DNA from: Mesorhizobium sp.
GTDB lineage: Bacteria; Pseudomonadota; Alphaproteobacteria; Rhizobiales; Rhizobiaceae
Assembly: GCF_017306545.1 (NCBI RefSeq)
Contig: NZ_JAFKID010000018.1
Location: 62,001-126,000 of the forward strand
Direction of reading: 5' to 3'
Length of the DNA stretch: 64,000 nucleotides
Every line of letters begins with the position of its first letter. The first letter of the stretch is position 1. Under the pieces are notes generated by a model. It did not search any database, was not told the DNA's origin, and saw only the letters and a program-made list of their open reading frames with translations. A program made the translations under genes and the position numbers. Below are positions 35,202 through 44,278 of the stretch, in pieces.

Positions 35202-36071
35202 CTATTTAAGCGGCCGGCGCAGGCGGATCAGTCCTTCCTGAGCCGTCGAGGCGATCAGCGTGCCGTCGCGGGCGTAGAGGGCGCCGCGGTTGAAGCCGCG
35301 CGAGCCGGACGTCGAGGGACTGTCCTGCGTATAAAGCAGCCAGTCGTCGAGCGGATGCGCCCGGTGGAACCACATGGCGTGGTCGAGGCTGGCCGCCTGG
35401 ATATCGGGATCGAACAGGCCGCGCCCGTGCGCGAAGGTGGAGGTGTCGAGCAGCGTCATGTCCGACAGGTAGGCGAGCAGCACCGAGGGCAGGCGCGGAT
35501 CGCCTTCGGGAACCGGGCCGGTCAGCCGAATCCAGACGTTCTGGCGCGGCGGCAGCTTGTCGCGGCTGGAATAGTGCTTGAGGTTGACCGGGCGGATCTC
35601 CAGCGGCCGCTCGCGCGCCCAGAACTTGCGGATCACCTCGGGGATGTGGTCCATCGTCTTGAGAAGATCGCGCTGCGACAGCAGCGTTTCGGGCATCGGC
35701 ACGTCCGGCGGCATCGGAATCTGGTGGTTGAGCCCCTGCTCCTCGACCTGGAAGGAGGCTTCCAGCGAAAAGATCGCCTGGCCGTGCTGCACCGCCGTCA
35801 CCCGCCTGGTGGTGAAGGAGCCGCCGTCGCGGATGCGGTCGACCTCGTAGACGATCGGCATCTTGATGTCGCCCGGCCGCATGAAGTAGCCGTGCAGCGA
35901 ATGGACGTGGCGGTCGGCCGGCACGGTGCGCTGCGCCGCCACCAGCGACTGCGCGATGGTCTGGCCGCCGAACACGCGCTGCCACTCGACCTGGGGGCTG
36001 CGACCACGATAGAGGTTGTGCTCCAGTTCCTCGAGGTCGAGAATGTCGAGCAGTTCGCTCATCGCCGTCAT
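35202..36071 (-). CDS. tesB: Acyl-CoA thioesterase II
   Basis: A 289-residue double hot-dog acyl-CoA thioesterase that hydrolyses medium- and long-chain acyl-CoAs. The N-terminal half carries NLYRGRSPQVEWQRVFGGQTIAQSL and the HSLHGYFMRPGD segment; the C-terminal half carries SLDHAMWFHRAHPLDDWLLYTQDSPS, where the catalytic aspartate lies, and SRGFNRGALYARDG. GAGGGG precedes the ATG. Located between a ubiquinone-hydroxylase gene and glnK-amtB. Confidence 0.95.
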   Translation of the reverse strand: MTAMSELLDILDLEELEHNLYRGRSPQVEWQRVFGGQTIAQSLVAAQRTVPADRHVHSLHGYFMRPGDIKMPIVYEVDRIRDGGSFTTRRVTAVQHGQAIFSLEASFQVEEQGLNHQIPMPPDVPMPETLLSQRDLLKTMDHIPEVIRKFWARERPLEIRPVNLKHYSSRDKLPPRQNVWIRLTGPVPEGDPRLPSVLLAYLSDMTLLDTSTFAHGRGLFDPDIQAASLDHAMWFHRAHPLDDWLLYTQDSPSTSGSRGFNRGALYARDGTLIASTAQEGLIRLRRPLK

Positions 36072-36403
36072 GGCATGCCCCTCGTGAATGCGGGACCGGT
36101 TTCGGACAGGACGGAAAGGCCGTCAAGGGTTAGAGGTCAGGAATCCATTGAGACGCATCGTGACGGATATTTCTGTTTCCGAGTTCTTCCAACAGGGAGA
36201 AGGGCACTCGCCTATGGCGCTATCCCCTCTCCGTCGCGCTGCGCGCGCCACCTCTCCCCAGAGGGGCGAGGAACCCAAGCTGGAAAAGCGCCGGCGTCGC
36301 GGCGATGGAGAGGGGATAGCACCCTATGTGATAGCCTTCCCCCTTTTAGGAAGGAGAACGGAGTTGGACGCAACCCTCCCCTCAACCTCTCCCGGAGCCG
36401 GTC
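36072..36403. other. Non-coding region with inverted repeat
   Basis: This 332-bp gap between divergent tesB and the hydroxylase gene holds the exact 14-bp inverted pair GCTATCCCCTCTCC (36219-36232) and GGAGAGGGGATAGC (36307-36320), with smaller hairpins between (CACCTCTCCCCAGAGGGG near 36250). The rest presumably holds both promoters; I see no clear -35/-10 or operator. Confidence 0.6.
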
Positions 36404-37648
36404 ATGTCGGATAAAACCCCGAAACTCGACATTCTCGTCGCCGGCGCCGGCTATGTCGGGCTCGCCGCCGCCGTCTCGCTGAAGCAGGCGCGGCCGAGCC
36501 TCGAAATCGCGGTGGTGGATGCGGCGCCGGCGGGCGCCTGGCAGCGCGACGCGCGCTGCTCGGCCATCGCCGCGGCCGCCAGCCGGATGCTCGACCGGCT
36601 GGGCGTCTGGGCCGAGCTTGCGCCGGACGCGCAGGCGATTACCGACATGGTCATCACCGATTCGCGCGCCGCCGCCCCGGTGCGGCCGACCTTCTTGACC
36701 TTCGACGGCGAAGTGGCGCCGGGCGAGCCCTTCGCCCATATGGTCGCCAACCGCGATCTCAACGGCGCATTGCGCCGGCGAGCGGAAAAGCTCGGCATCG
36801 ATCTCATCGAAGGCATGGCCGTGCAGGGTTTCGATACCGGCACGGCGAGCCTTACCGTGCATCTCGCAGACGGCGCGACGCTTGATGCACGGCTGCTGGT
36901 CGCCGCCGACGGGGTGAAGTCGCGGCTGCGCGACATGGCCGGCATCAAGACGGTGCGCTGGGACTACGGCCAGTCCGGCATCGTCTGCACGGTCGGCCAC
37001 GAAAGGCCGCACAACGGCCGCGCCGAGGAACACTTCCTGCCCGCCGGCCCGTTTGCCACCTTGCCGCTGAAGCCGGCCGAGGACGGCACCAACCGCTCCT
37101 CGATCGTGTGGGTGGAGCGGACCGCCGACGCCGAGGCGCTGGTGGCCGGCGACGATCTCATCTTCGAAATGGAACTGGAGCGTCGCTTCGGCCTGAAGCT
37201 CGGCGAGATACGGGTGCTCGACAAGCCGCGCGCGTGGCCGCTCGGCCTGACGCTGGCGCGCGCCTTCGTGGCGCCGCGACTGGCATTGGCGGGCGACGCC
37301 GCGCATGGCATCCATCCCATCGCCGGGCAGGGGCTCAACCTCGGCTTCAAGGACGTGGCGGCGCTCGCCGAAGTGGTGGTGGAGGCCGACCGGCTCGGGC
37401 AGGATATCGGCGCGCTCGACGTGCTGGAGCGCTACCAGCAATGGCGGCGCTTCGACACGCTCTCCATGGGCGTGACGACGGACGTGCTGAACCGGCTGTT
37501 CTCCAACGACGTCGGCCCGCTGCGCGCCGCGCGCGACCTGGGCCTCGGGCTGGTCGAGCGCATGCCCAGGCTGAAAGGCTTTTTCATCCGGCAGGCGTCC
37601 GGCCTTTCGGGCGATACGCCGCGCCTTTTGCGCGGCGAAGCGATCTGA
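36404..37648 (+). CDS. FAD monooxygenase of ubiquinone biosynthesis (UbiH/UbiL type)
   Basis: A 414-residue flavin monooxygenase. The FAD dinucleotide fold is GAGYVGLAAAVSL near residues 14-26, and the second FAD motif is ALAGDAAHGIHPIAGQGLNLGFKD (about residues 292-315) with the UbiH/Coq6 pattern. Such enzymes hydroxylate the ring of ubiquinone precursors; alphaproteobacteria often use one or two broad UbiL/UbiM types, and which carbon this one serves is not clear from sequence. GGAG precedes the ATG. The M24 peptidase gene follows after 35 bp. Confidence 0.88.
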   Translation: MSDKTPKLDILVAGAGYVGLAAAVSLKQARPSLEIAVVDAAPAGAWQRDARCSAIAAAASRMLDRLGVWAELAPDAQAITDMVITDSRAAAPVRPTFLTFDGEVAPGEPFAHMVANRDLNGALRRRAEKLGIDLIEGMAVQGFDTGTASLTVHLADGATLDARLLVAADGVKSRLRDMAGIKTVRWDYGQSGIVCTVGHERPHNGRAEEHFLPAGPFATLPLKPAEDGTNRSSIVWVERTADAEALVAGDDLIFEMELERRFGLKLGEIRVLDKPRAWPLGLTLARAFVAPRLALAGDAAHGIHPIAGQGLNLGFKDVAALAEVVVEADRLGQDIGALDVLERYQQWRRFDTLSMGVTTDVLNRLFSNDVGPLRAARDLGLGLVERMPRLKGFFIRQASGLSGDTPRLLRGEAI

Positions 37649-37683
37649 ACACCAGACAATCAGGCAACGAAACAGGTGACGGC

Positions 37684-38916
37684 ATGACCATCGGCGTGGG
37701 CGGTTCCAGCCCGGAAGAAGAACTGCGCAAGCTGACCTCGAAGCGCGACACGGTGGCGCCGATCGGCGATGCCGAGCGCCGGCAGCGGGTGACGCGGGCG
37801 CAGGCGCTGATGCGCGAGCAGAACATTGCCGCGCTCTATCTCGATGCCTCCACCAGCACTTTCTACTTCACCGGCCTGCGCTTCAGCGGCAGCGAGCGCA
37901 TGCACGGCGTCGTCATCCCCGCCGAGGGCGAGCCGGTGCACATCAGCCCGGCCTTCGAGGAGGCCAAGCTGCGCGCCATGATGGCGGACGTCATCGGCGG
38001 CACGCCCACGGTGCGCTGCTGGCAGGAAAACGAGGACCCGGCGGCGCTCGTCATCGACGTTCTCGACGGCATGGGGCTTGCCGGCGGCACGCTCGCCATC
38101 GACCCGATGACGCCCTTTTTCCGCGCCGACGCGCTGCGGCGCGCGGGCAATGCCTACGGCTTCGTCAACGGCGCTGTCGTGACCGACGCCTGCCGCCGCA
38201 TCAAGTCGGCCGCCGAGATCGCCATCATCAGGACGGCGATGAACCTGACGCTGGACGTGCAGCGCGCCACGGCCCGCATCCTGCGCGAAGGCATCACCAC
38301 GACGGAGGTGGCCGACTTCCTCGGCGAAGCGCATGCGGCGCTCGGCTTCGACGGGCCGCCGCCCTTCCGCATCGTGCTGTTCGGCGAGCCGACCGCCTAT
38401 CCGCACGGCGTGCCTTATCCGCAGACGCTCAAGCAGGGCGACATGGTGCTGGTCGACGTCGGCGCTGCCCTGCACGGCTATTATTCCGACCTCACCCGCT
38501 CTTATGTCTTCGGCGAGCCGAATGCCCGCCAGCGCGAAATCTGGGGTATCGCCAAACGGGCGACCGAGGCGGCCTTCGGCGCCGCGAAACTTGGCGCGCC
38601 CTGCACGGCGGTGGATCGCGCCGCCCGAGCCACCATCGAGGCGGCCGGGCTCGGACCGGGCTATGAAACGCCCGGCCTGCCGCATCGTACCGGCCACGGG
38701 CTCGGCCTCGACGTGCACGAGGAACCCTACATCGTCGAAGGCAACGCCACGCCGCTGCAAGCCGGCATGTGCTTCTCCAACGAGCCGATGATCTGCGTCT
38801 ACGGCGAGTTCGGCGTCAGGCTGGAGGACCACATCCATATGGCCGAAGACGGCGCGCACTGGTTCACCGAGCCGGCCTTTTCCATAGACGACCCGTTCAG
38901 GCTGGATGGGCGATGA
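37684..38916 (+). CDS. M24-family Xaa-Pro peptidase
   Basis: A 410-residue metallopeptidase of family M24 (aminopeptidase P/Xaa-Pro dipeptidase type). The creatinase N-terminal domain (about 1-175) leads to the pita-bread catalytic domain with metal ligands in VDVGAALHGYYSDLTRS (two Asp), PHRTGHGLGLDVHE (His), CFSNEPMI (Glu) and VRLEDHI (Glu). No signal peptide, so cytoplasmic. It follows the ubiquinone-hydroxylase gene. A pair of TGATATATC sites begins right at its stop codon. Confidence 0.93.
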   Translation: MTIGVGGSSPEEELRKLTSKRDTVAPIGDAERRQRVTRAQALMREQNIAALYLDASTSTFYFTGLRFSGSERMHGVVIPAEGEPVHISPAFEEAKLRAMMADVIGGTPTVRCWQENEDPAALVIDVLDGMGLAGGTLAIDPMTPFFRADALRRAGNAYGFVNGAVVTDACRRIKSAAEIAIIRTAMNLTLDVQRATARILREGITTTEVADFLGEAHAALGFDGPPPFRIVLFGEPTAYPHGVPYPQTLKQGDMVLVDVGAALHGYYSDLTRSYVFGEPNARQREIWGIAKRATEAAFGAAKLGAPCTAVDRAARATIEAAGLGPGYETPGLPHRTGHGLGLDVHEEPYIVEGNATPLQAGMCFSNEPMICVYGEFGVRLEDHIHMAEDGAHWFTEPAFSIDDPFRLDGR

Positions 38917-38966
38917 ATTGATATATCAGGGTGCAACCTGCTGATCCAAAACTGATATATCTCAAT
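38917..38966. promoter_or_regulatory. Paired TGATATATC sites
   Basis: ATTGATATATCAG (38917-38929) and CTGATATATCTCAAT (38952-38966) form an imperfect inverted pair, with TGATATATCA palindromic on its own. The two centres are 34 bp apart, about three DNA turns. A weaker relative, GGATATATTT, is at 39097-39106. AT-rich operators like this are foreign to the surrounding GC-rich 3' ends; the site lies between two convergent genes, where no promoter is expected. Confidence 0.5.
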
Positions 38967-39174
38967 CGTCCGAACCATGCCTGTGAGGACCGGCGGATGC
39001 CCGCTTCCTGCTTCGGGCGAGCGAAACGGCATCGGGCTTTGCGGCTTCGGCCGGTGACGGGGTCCGAAGCGGGCTTTCGGCGTGATATGCCAGGCGGATA
39101 TATTTCCGGCGCCGCTTTCGGCCCGCGCGGGGGCGCCACGGCCGGGCGGAAGCGAGCGGCAAACGGAAACCTCG

Positions 39175-39891
39175 CTACTCGCTCATCTTCTGCGGCTTGC
39201 CGAACACCGTCGTCAGCAGGTCGCCCAGCCAGCGCTTGAGGTGCATGTCCCAGATCAGCCGGCCGCCGAGGTGGTCGCGGCCGGGCTGGGCGCCGGGCAA
39301 GGTGAAGCGCTGCGCGCCGCGCACCACCCAGCGCTGCATCATCATCAGCGTCAGTTCGGCGTGGAACTGGATGCCCCAGGCGTTCTCGCCATAGCGGAAC
39401 GCCTGATTCGGATAGGTTTCGGCGGTGGCGAGCAGCGTCGCGTCCCTCGGCAGCGAAAAGCCTTCGCGATGGAACTGGTAAACCATTTCGGGCCAATGCA
39501 TCAGGGCGCGGCCCGCTTCCGTGGCCTTGAGCGGATACCAGCCGATTTCGACCAGCCCTTTGTCATGAGCCTCGACCTTGCCGCCGAGATGATTGGCCAG
39601 CATCTGCGCGCCGAGGCAGATGCCGAGGAACGGCCGGTTTTCCTTCAGCGGCACCGCCAGCCAGTCCGTCTCGCGCTTGACGAACTCGTCCCCGTCGTTG
39701 GCGCTCATCGGCCCACCAAAGACGACGGCGCCGGCATGGCCGTCGAGCGTTTCGGGCAGGACGTCGCCGAGCGGCGGGCGGCGGATGTCGAGGTCGAAGC
39801 CGCCTTGCGTCAGCATTTGCCCGACCCGTCCGGGGCTGGACGTTTCCTGGTGCAAGACGATGAGGATTTTCGGTCGGCTGATGGAAGGCAT
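39175..39891 (-). CDS. Class I glutamine amidotransferase
   Basis: A 238-residue GATase1 domain alone. Catalytic triad: C92 in FLGICLGAQ, H177 and E179 in IQFHAEL. Resembles the stand-alone GMP-synthase-like amidotransferases rather than a subunit with a known partner; no synthetase gene lies nearby, so the ammonia acceptor is unknown. It is convergent with the M24 peptidase gene and 26 bp after the TerB-domain gene on its own strand. Confidence 0.9.
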   Translation of the reverse strand: MPSISRPKILIVLHQETSSPGRVGQMLTQGGFDLDIRRPPLGDVLPETLDGHAGAVVFGGPMSANDGDEFVKRETDWLAVPLKENRPFLGICLGAQMLANHLGGKVEAHDKGLVEIGWYPLKATEAGRALMHWPEMVYQFHREGFSLPRDATLLATAETYPNQAFRYGENAWGIQFHAELTLMMMQRWVVRGAQRFTLPGAQPGRDHLGGRLIWDMHLKRWLGDLLTTVFGKPQKMSE

Positions 39892-39916
39892 GTCTGCGGA
39901 ATGCTTGCGAAAACCC

Positions 39917-40396
39917 CTATTCGTCGCCCGAGGCGCCCTTGGTCGCCGGCAGCTTCGCGGCGACCTTCCGGCGCGCCTCGATGCGGTCGCGCCGTTCGAC
40001 GCCGATCAGTTCGGCGATGCGCCACACGACATTATCCTCCAATTCGTCCAGTTCGCCATCGGCATAGACCATTTCCCACAGCAGTTCGACAAAGGCCTTG
40101 CGGCCGTCCGCGTCGAGGCTGCGCTTGAGCACGCTGGTGAAGGCATAGAGGTCGACGGCCTCGTCGTCGGCCTTTTCGCCGGCGCGCGCGAGGGCCGCCA
40201 GTTCTTCGCCGCTTATCGAATAGGCGTCGGCAAGGATCTGCTTGAAACGCTCCCATTCGACGTCCTGGCGAACGCCGTCGGCATCCATGACATGAAAGAG
40301 AAGCGCGGCCGCGGCGACGCGGGCCTCGTCCTCGGCGCTGCGCGCGCGAGCGCCGCCGGGCAGGTCCTTCAGGAATGACAGCACGCGTTCGAACAT
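39917..40396 (-). CDS. TerB-like domain protein
   Basis: A 159-residue protein whose core (ARVAAAALLFHVMDADGVRQDVEWERFKQIL to YADGELDELEDNVVWRIAELIGV) is the TerB/DjlA-type helical fold, with two acidic D-x-D-G metal-binding-like turns (MDADG, YADGE). Tellurite resistance itself is not implied. The start at 40396 begins MFERVLSFLKDLPGG. It lies downstream of hemY on the same strand and is probably at the end of the heme-operon transcript. Confidence 0.88.
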   Translation of the reverse strand: MFERVLSFLKDLPGGARARSAEDEARVAAAALLFHVMDADGVRQDVEWERFKQILADAYSISGEELAALARAGEKADDEAVDLYAFTSVLKRSLDADGRKAFVELLWEMVYADGELDELEDNVVWRIAELIGVERRDRIEARRKVAAKLPATKGASGDE

Positions 40397-40464
40397 GGAT
40401 CGTTCCCGTTCAGGCCGAAAGGAGCTTGGATTGGACTCTAGCCAGCGCGCCGGTCGCTGGACAA

Positions 40465-42051
40465 TCAAAATAAACGGAAGCGGCGCGGCGCCGTCTCCGC
40501 TTCGCCGTCCGGCTCGACGCCGGGATCGTCGGGCGCGCGCGCCTGGCCTTCCCGCCCGTCCGCCGGCGCATCCGGCGCGACCGCGACGGCGGCCGCGGCT
40601 ACGCCTGCCGGGTGAACCGGTGGTTTTGCGGCTTTCGCCGCCGGCTTCTCGACGACGATTTCGGCCGCGTGGATATCGGCGGTGTCGTCTTGGCCGCCCG
40701 CCTTGACCGGCGGCTCCAGGGCCGGGGCTTCTTCACGCTCCTCGGCGTCGATCAGGCTGCCGAGGCGCTCCGCCGGCGCGCGCCATTCGAAAGCGTCGAG
40801 GCGGCCCGTGACCGGAGAAACAGGCGCCCAGCGCTCGGAAACCACGCCGTCGGCGACCCAGGCCGGATCGCGCGGCGCCCTGACCGCCTTGCCGAGAAGC
40901 TGCCGCACCTTGCCCTGGTCGCCCGTTTCGGCTTCCTCGATATCGGCCAGCAGCAGGTAGGCGCCCTCGCGCCGGTCCATGCGGATCGCCGCCTCGGCCT
41001 CGTGGCGGGCGGTGGCGAAATCCTGCGCGTCGAGTGCTGCGCGCGCCACGGCGAGCGAGGATTCGGCGTTGTTCTTCTTCATCTCCTGAAGCTTGCGCGC
41101 CCGCGTCAGCCGGTCGTTGACGGCGTCGCCGGGCCGCGCATGGGTATAAAGCTCGGCGATCTCGGGATGCGGCTCGGTCCGCCAGGCCGCTTCCAGCAGC
41201 TTCGAGCCCTTGCGCACGTCGTTTTGCCGAAACAGCGCCCGCGCGGCGACCACTGCCCCCGGCGCGAAATCGGGCGCCAGCCGGTTGGCTTCCACGGCGG
41301 CCGTCCTGGCGGTGTTGAAATCGGTGTCGAACAGGGCTTCGGCCTTGGCCGTCAACAGCACGGCGCGGCGCCGGTTGGCGGCGGCGGGCTCGATTTGCCG
41401 GGTCGATTTCTGCGCCTCGACGATCTTCAGCGCGGCGTCCCAGTCGCCGCGCTGGGCGAGTTCCTCGATGGTCGAGTCGGCCGCCCAGCCAAGCTGCGGC
41501 GCGGCCGCGGCGGCACGCCCGGCGTAATGGCGCGCGGCGTTGCGGTCGCCCAGCCGCTCGGCTTCAAGGTAAAGGCCGCGCAGGCCGAGCAGCCGCATTT
41601 CCGGGTCGTCCAGCATGGCCTCGAATTTCTTCCGCGCGCTTTCGTGGTCGCCTTCCAGCAGCGAGGCCTGCGCGTCGAGCAGATGGATGAGCGGTTCCTG
41701 ATCGGAGCGGATAAGCTTGCCCGCCTCCTTGGTCTTCCTGCGCGCCAGCGCGGCGTCGCCGGCGCCTGCGGCGATCATGCCGGTCGACAGCGCCTGATAG
41801 CCGCGGTCGCGGCGCCGGACGCGGAAATAGCGCGTGATCGTATAGGGGCTGGTCCAGAGCGCCTTCAGCAGCCACCACGCGATCATCACCGCCGCCACCA
41901 CGGCCACCACCGCCACGGCGGCGACCATCAGGCTGACCTGGTACTGGTAGCCGGAGAAGGTGACGACCATTTCGCCGGGGCGATCCGCCAGCCAGGAAAA
42001 GCCGAGGCCCAGCGCGAAGACGACGAGAAGGAAAAACAGGATGCGGATCAT
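40465..42051 (-). CDS. hemY: HemY-family membrane protein
   Basis: A 528-residue protein with the HemY_N domain: two N-terminal membrane spans (about residues 4-22 and 41-64), then a cytoplasmic or periplasmic TPR-like helical region (LLDAQASLLEGDHESARKKFEAMLDD, AARHYAGRAAAAAPQLGWAADS) and a disordered acidic tail. This is not the protoporphyrinogen oxidase also called HemY; it is genetically linked to heme synthesis. It overlaps the mitofilin gene by 4 bp (ATGA), so they are coupled. Confidence 0.92.
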   Translation of the reverse strand: MIRILFFLLVVFALGLGFSWLADRPGEMVVTFSGYQYQVSLMVAAVAVVAVVAAVMIAWWLLKALWTSPYTITRYFRVRRRDRGYQALSTGMIAAGAGDAALARRKTKEAGKLIRSDQEPLIHLLDAQASLLEGDHESARKKFEAMLDDPEMRLLGLRGLYLEAERLGDRNAARHYAGRAAAAAPQLGWAADSTIEELAQRGDWDAALKIVEAQKSTRQIEPAAANRRRAVLLTAKAEALFDTDFNTARTAAVEANRLAPDFAPGAVVAARALFRQNDVRKGSKLLEAAWRTEPHPEIAELYTHARPGDAVNDRLTRARKLQEMKKNNAESSLAVARAALDAQDFATARHEAEAAIRMDRREGAYLLLADIEEAETGDQGKVRQLLGKAVRAPRDPAWVADGVVSERWAPVSPVTGRLDAFEWRAPAERLGSLIDAEEREEAPALEPPVKAGGQDDTADIHAAEIVVEKPAAKAAKPPVHPAGVAAAAVAVAPDAPADGREGQARAPDDPGVEPDGEAETAPRRFRLF

Positions 42052-43448
42052 GTCTTGTCCTTCATCGCGCCCGAAATCAGCGCGTCGAGCTGCGCTTCCA
42101 CGTCCAGCCGCGCCTTGAGTTCGGCGGCGAAACCGGCGCCGGCCGCCTTCGCCGTTTCCGGCAGCGTATCGTATTCGGCAAGCGCCTTGGCATAATCGCC
42201 CTGGTTCACCGCCACCTCCAGCCGGGCCACCGTTTCCGGCACGCCCTTGCCTTCGACGGCGCCGATGGGCCGGACCTCGACCAGCGATTCGGCGCTGGAG
42301 AGCAGGCGCTGGACAATGCCGGCGTTCGGATCGGCGGGTTTCGCGGCGGCGACCATGGCGTTGGCGGCGGCTCCCACCTCGCCGGTTATGGCCGCGCGCG
42401 TCGGCACGCCCTTTTCGGCATAGCTGCGCAAGGCCGCGAGCTGCGGCGCGTCCGGCGCGATCGCCGCGAAAGTGTCGAGTTCGGCCGCGAACGGCGCGCC
42501 GCGGTCGAGCGCCGACTTGAGTGCGGCGGCTGCGATGGCGAGCGCGATCTTCGGCTGCGAGGCCTGCGCCTCGACCTTGGCCGAAAGCTGCGAGACGGAC
42601 TGTTCGAGGGCGGTCAGCTTCGCCTGCTGTTCGCCGGCCGCGTCGCCGGCCACCTTGAGTTCGGCTTCCAGCGCGCCCAGCTTTTCGTTGACCGGGCCGA
42701 GATCGACCGGCTGGGCGTTGCCGCCCCGGCCGAGTGCCGCCACGGATTTTTCGATTTCGGCGACCTTGTCCGACAGCGCGGCAAGTTCGCCGTCGTCGCC
42801 GCCCTGCGCGGGTGCCATGGCGGCCTTCAGCGTCACGACGTCGGCCTTGACCTGGTCGAGCGCGGCCGACAGGCCGTCGATGCGGGTGCCCGTGCCGTTG
42901 TCGCCGCCGTTCTTCATGGCGGAAATCTGTCCCTTCAGGTCGGCGATCTGGCCGGCGAAATCACTGGTGACGCCGCCCGGCGCACCGAGCAGCCCGGCAT
43001 ATTGCAGCGCGCCGGCGCCAAGAAGCGCCACGACACCGCCGATGACGCCGGCGCCGATGCGGCCGCCCAGCCCGGCTCCGCCATCCGCCGGCGGCGGTGA
43101 CGCTTCGCGGCGCGCGTCATTCCGCTCGCCGGCCTTTGCGGCCGCGTCGCTGTCGGCGGCCTGCCGCGCGTTCGCCTCGTTGCCGGCCGGCGGTTCGTCG
43201 AACCCGTAGCCGAAGGCGCGGTGCGGCGCTTCCGCCGTGGTCGCGCCGGGGTCTTCGGTTCCGCTTTTCTCGGCCCGGCTTGCCGCTTCGCCGCTATCGG
43301 CTACCGCTTCCGGCTCGGGTTCGGCTGAAGCTTCCGGCTCTGGTTTCGAGGGTTCGTCGGCCATACGGGACACGTCGTCCGGGCCAAGCTCGATGGTCAT
43401 CGGCTGCTGCTGCGGCCGGGAATGGCGCGTTTTCGGCGTCTTGACCAT
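42048..43448 (-). CDS. Alphaproteobacterial mitofilin (Mic60-like)
   Basis: A 466-residue protein: disordered acidic N-terminus (about 1-120), one membrane span (GRIGAGVIGGVVALLGAGAL, about 128-148), a long coiled coil (about 160-300, heptads in LDQVKADVVTLKAAM and LTALEQSVSQLSAKVEAQ) and the mitofilin C-terminal region (VEVRPIGAVEGKGVPETVARLEVAVNQGDY). It is the bacterial relative of mitochondrial Mic60, which shapes inner-membrane folds and crista junctions. It sits between hemD and hemY, an association known for this family. Confidence 0.9.
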   Translation of the reverse strand: MVKTPKTRHSRPQQQPMTIELGPDDVSRMADEPSKPEPEASAEPEPEAVADSGEAASRAEKSGTEDPGATTAEAPHRAFGYGFDEPPAGNEANARQAADSDAAAKAGERNDARREASPPPADGGAGLGGRIGAGVIGGVVALLGAGALQYAGLLGAPGGVTSDFAGQIADLKGQISAMKNGGDNGTGTRIDGLSAALDQVKADVVTLKAAMAPAQGGDDGELAALSDKVAEIEKSVAALGRGGNAQPVDLGPVNEKLGALEAELKVAGDAAGEQQAKLTALEQSVSQLSAKVEAQASQPKIALAIAAAALKSALDRGAPFAAELDTFAAIAPDAPQLAALRSYAEKGVPTRAAITGEVGAAANAMVAAAKPADPNAGIVQRLLSSAESLVEVRPIGAVEGKGVPETVARLEVAVNQGDYAKALAEYDTLPETAKAAGAGFAAELKARLDVEAQLDALISGAMKDKT

Positions 43449-43551
43449 GCTTCGGCTCCGCTTTCGTCTCGGCCGCCAGGCGGCAAGGGTGGCTCATCAA
43501 GGCAATAGCACACCACCGAACGGAAAAAAGGGGCAGCGTGATGGCGACGCT

Positions 43552-44277
43552 TCAGCCTTTGGCACGCAGCAGCGCCAGCAACGCCTCTTCGTCCGGTTTC
43601 GCCGCGATGAAGGTGGCGCCTTCGCGGTCGCCGAGCGCGGCCTTGAAGGCCGCGTCGATCCTGCCGGACATGGAAAGCACCGCCGCGCCAGCCAGGCCCG
43701 CAGCCAGAGCCGGGCGATGAAAGAACCCGGCCGCTGCCTCGGCTGCCTTGACCGAATAAAGCAGCACGGCATCGACGGGCTGTCCACCCAGAAGCGCGAG
43801 GAGGGTCTCGTCGGCGGGATCGGCGGCGAGCGTGTCGTAGGTTTCGACGGCGCTCACCGGAACGCCGGCCGCCGCCAGCCGGTCTTCAAAGAGAGCGAAC
43901 CGTTCGCGGCCGCAAAGATAGACAAGCCTTTTGCCGGCGTGTTCGGGCGCGATCACGTCGGCAAGTGCGGCCGCATCGCCCGGTCCCGCCTTGACCGCGC
44001 CGAAACCGGCGGCGCGCGCCGCCGCCGCCGTCCGCTCGCCCACCGCGAAACAGGGCAAGTCGGCCAGCCTGCGGATCAAGCCAGCGGGCGCATGACGCAG
44101 CGCATTGGCGCTGGTGACGGCGACCGCCACCGCATCGGCGGGCAGCGTAGCCATGTCCACGGCGAGCGGCGTCGTCTGCGAAAGCGGCAGGACGAGCGGT
44201 TCGTATCCCAGTTGCCTGAGCCGTGCGGCGGTGCGGGCGGCGCCCGGCTCGGGCCGCGTCACCAGGACGCGGCGCAT
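43552..44277 (-). CDS. hemD: Uroporphyrinogen-III synthase
   Basis: A 241-residue enzyme closing hydroxymethylbilane to uroporphyrinogen III. The first Rossmann-like lobe begins MRRVLVTRPEPGAARTAARL; the second has AVAVTSANAL, AVGERTAAAARAAGFG and VLLYSVKAAEAAA. The sequence is poorly conserved across the family, as usual; identification is helped by its place one base after hemC. The ATG at 44277 follows the hemC TGA as TGACATG. Confidence 0.92.
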   Translation of the reverse strand: MRRVLVTRPEPGAARTAARLRQLGYEPLVLPLSQTTPLAVDMATLPADAVAVAVTSANALRHAPAGLIRRLADLPCFAVGERTAAAARAAGFGAVKAGPGDAAALADVIAPEHAGKRLVYLCGRERFALFEDRLAAAGVPVSAVETYDTLAADPADETLLALLGGQPVDAVLLYSVKAAEAAAGFFHRPALAAGLAGAAVLSMSGRIDAAFKAALGDREGATFIAAKPDEEALLALLRAKG

Positions 44278-44278
44278 G

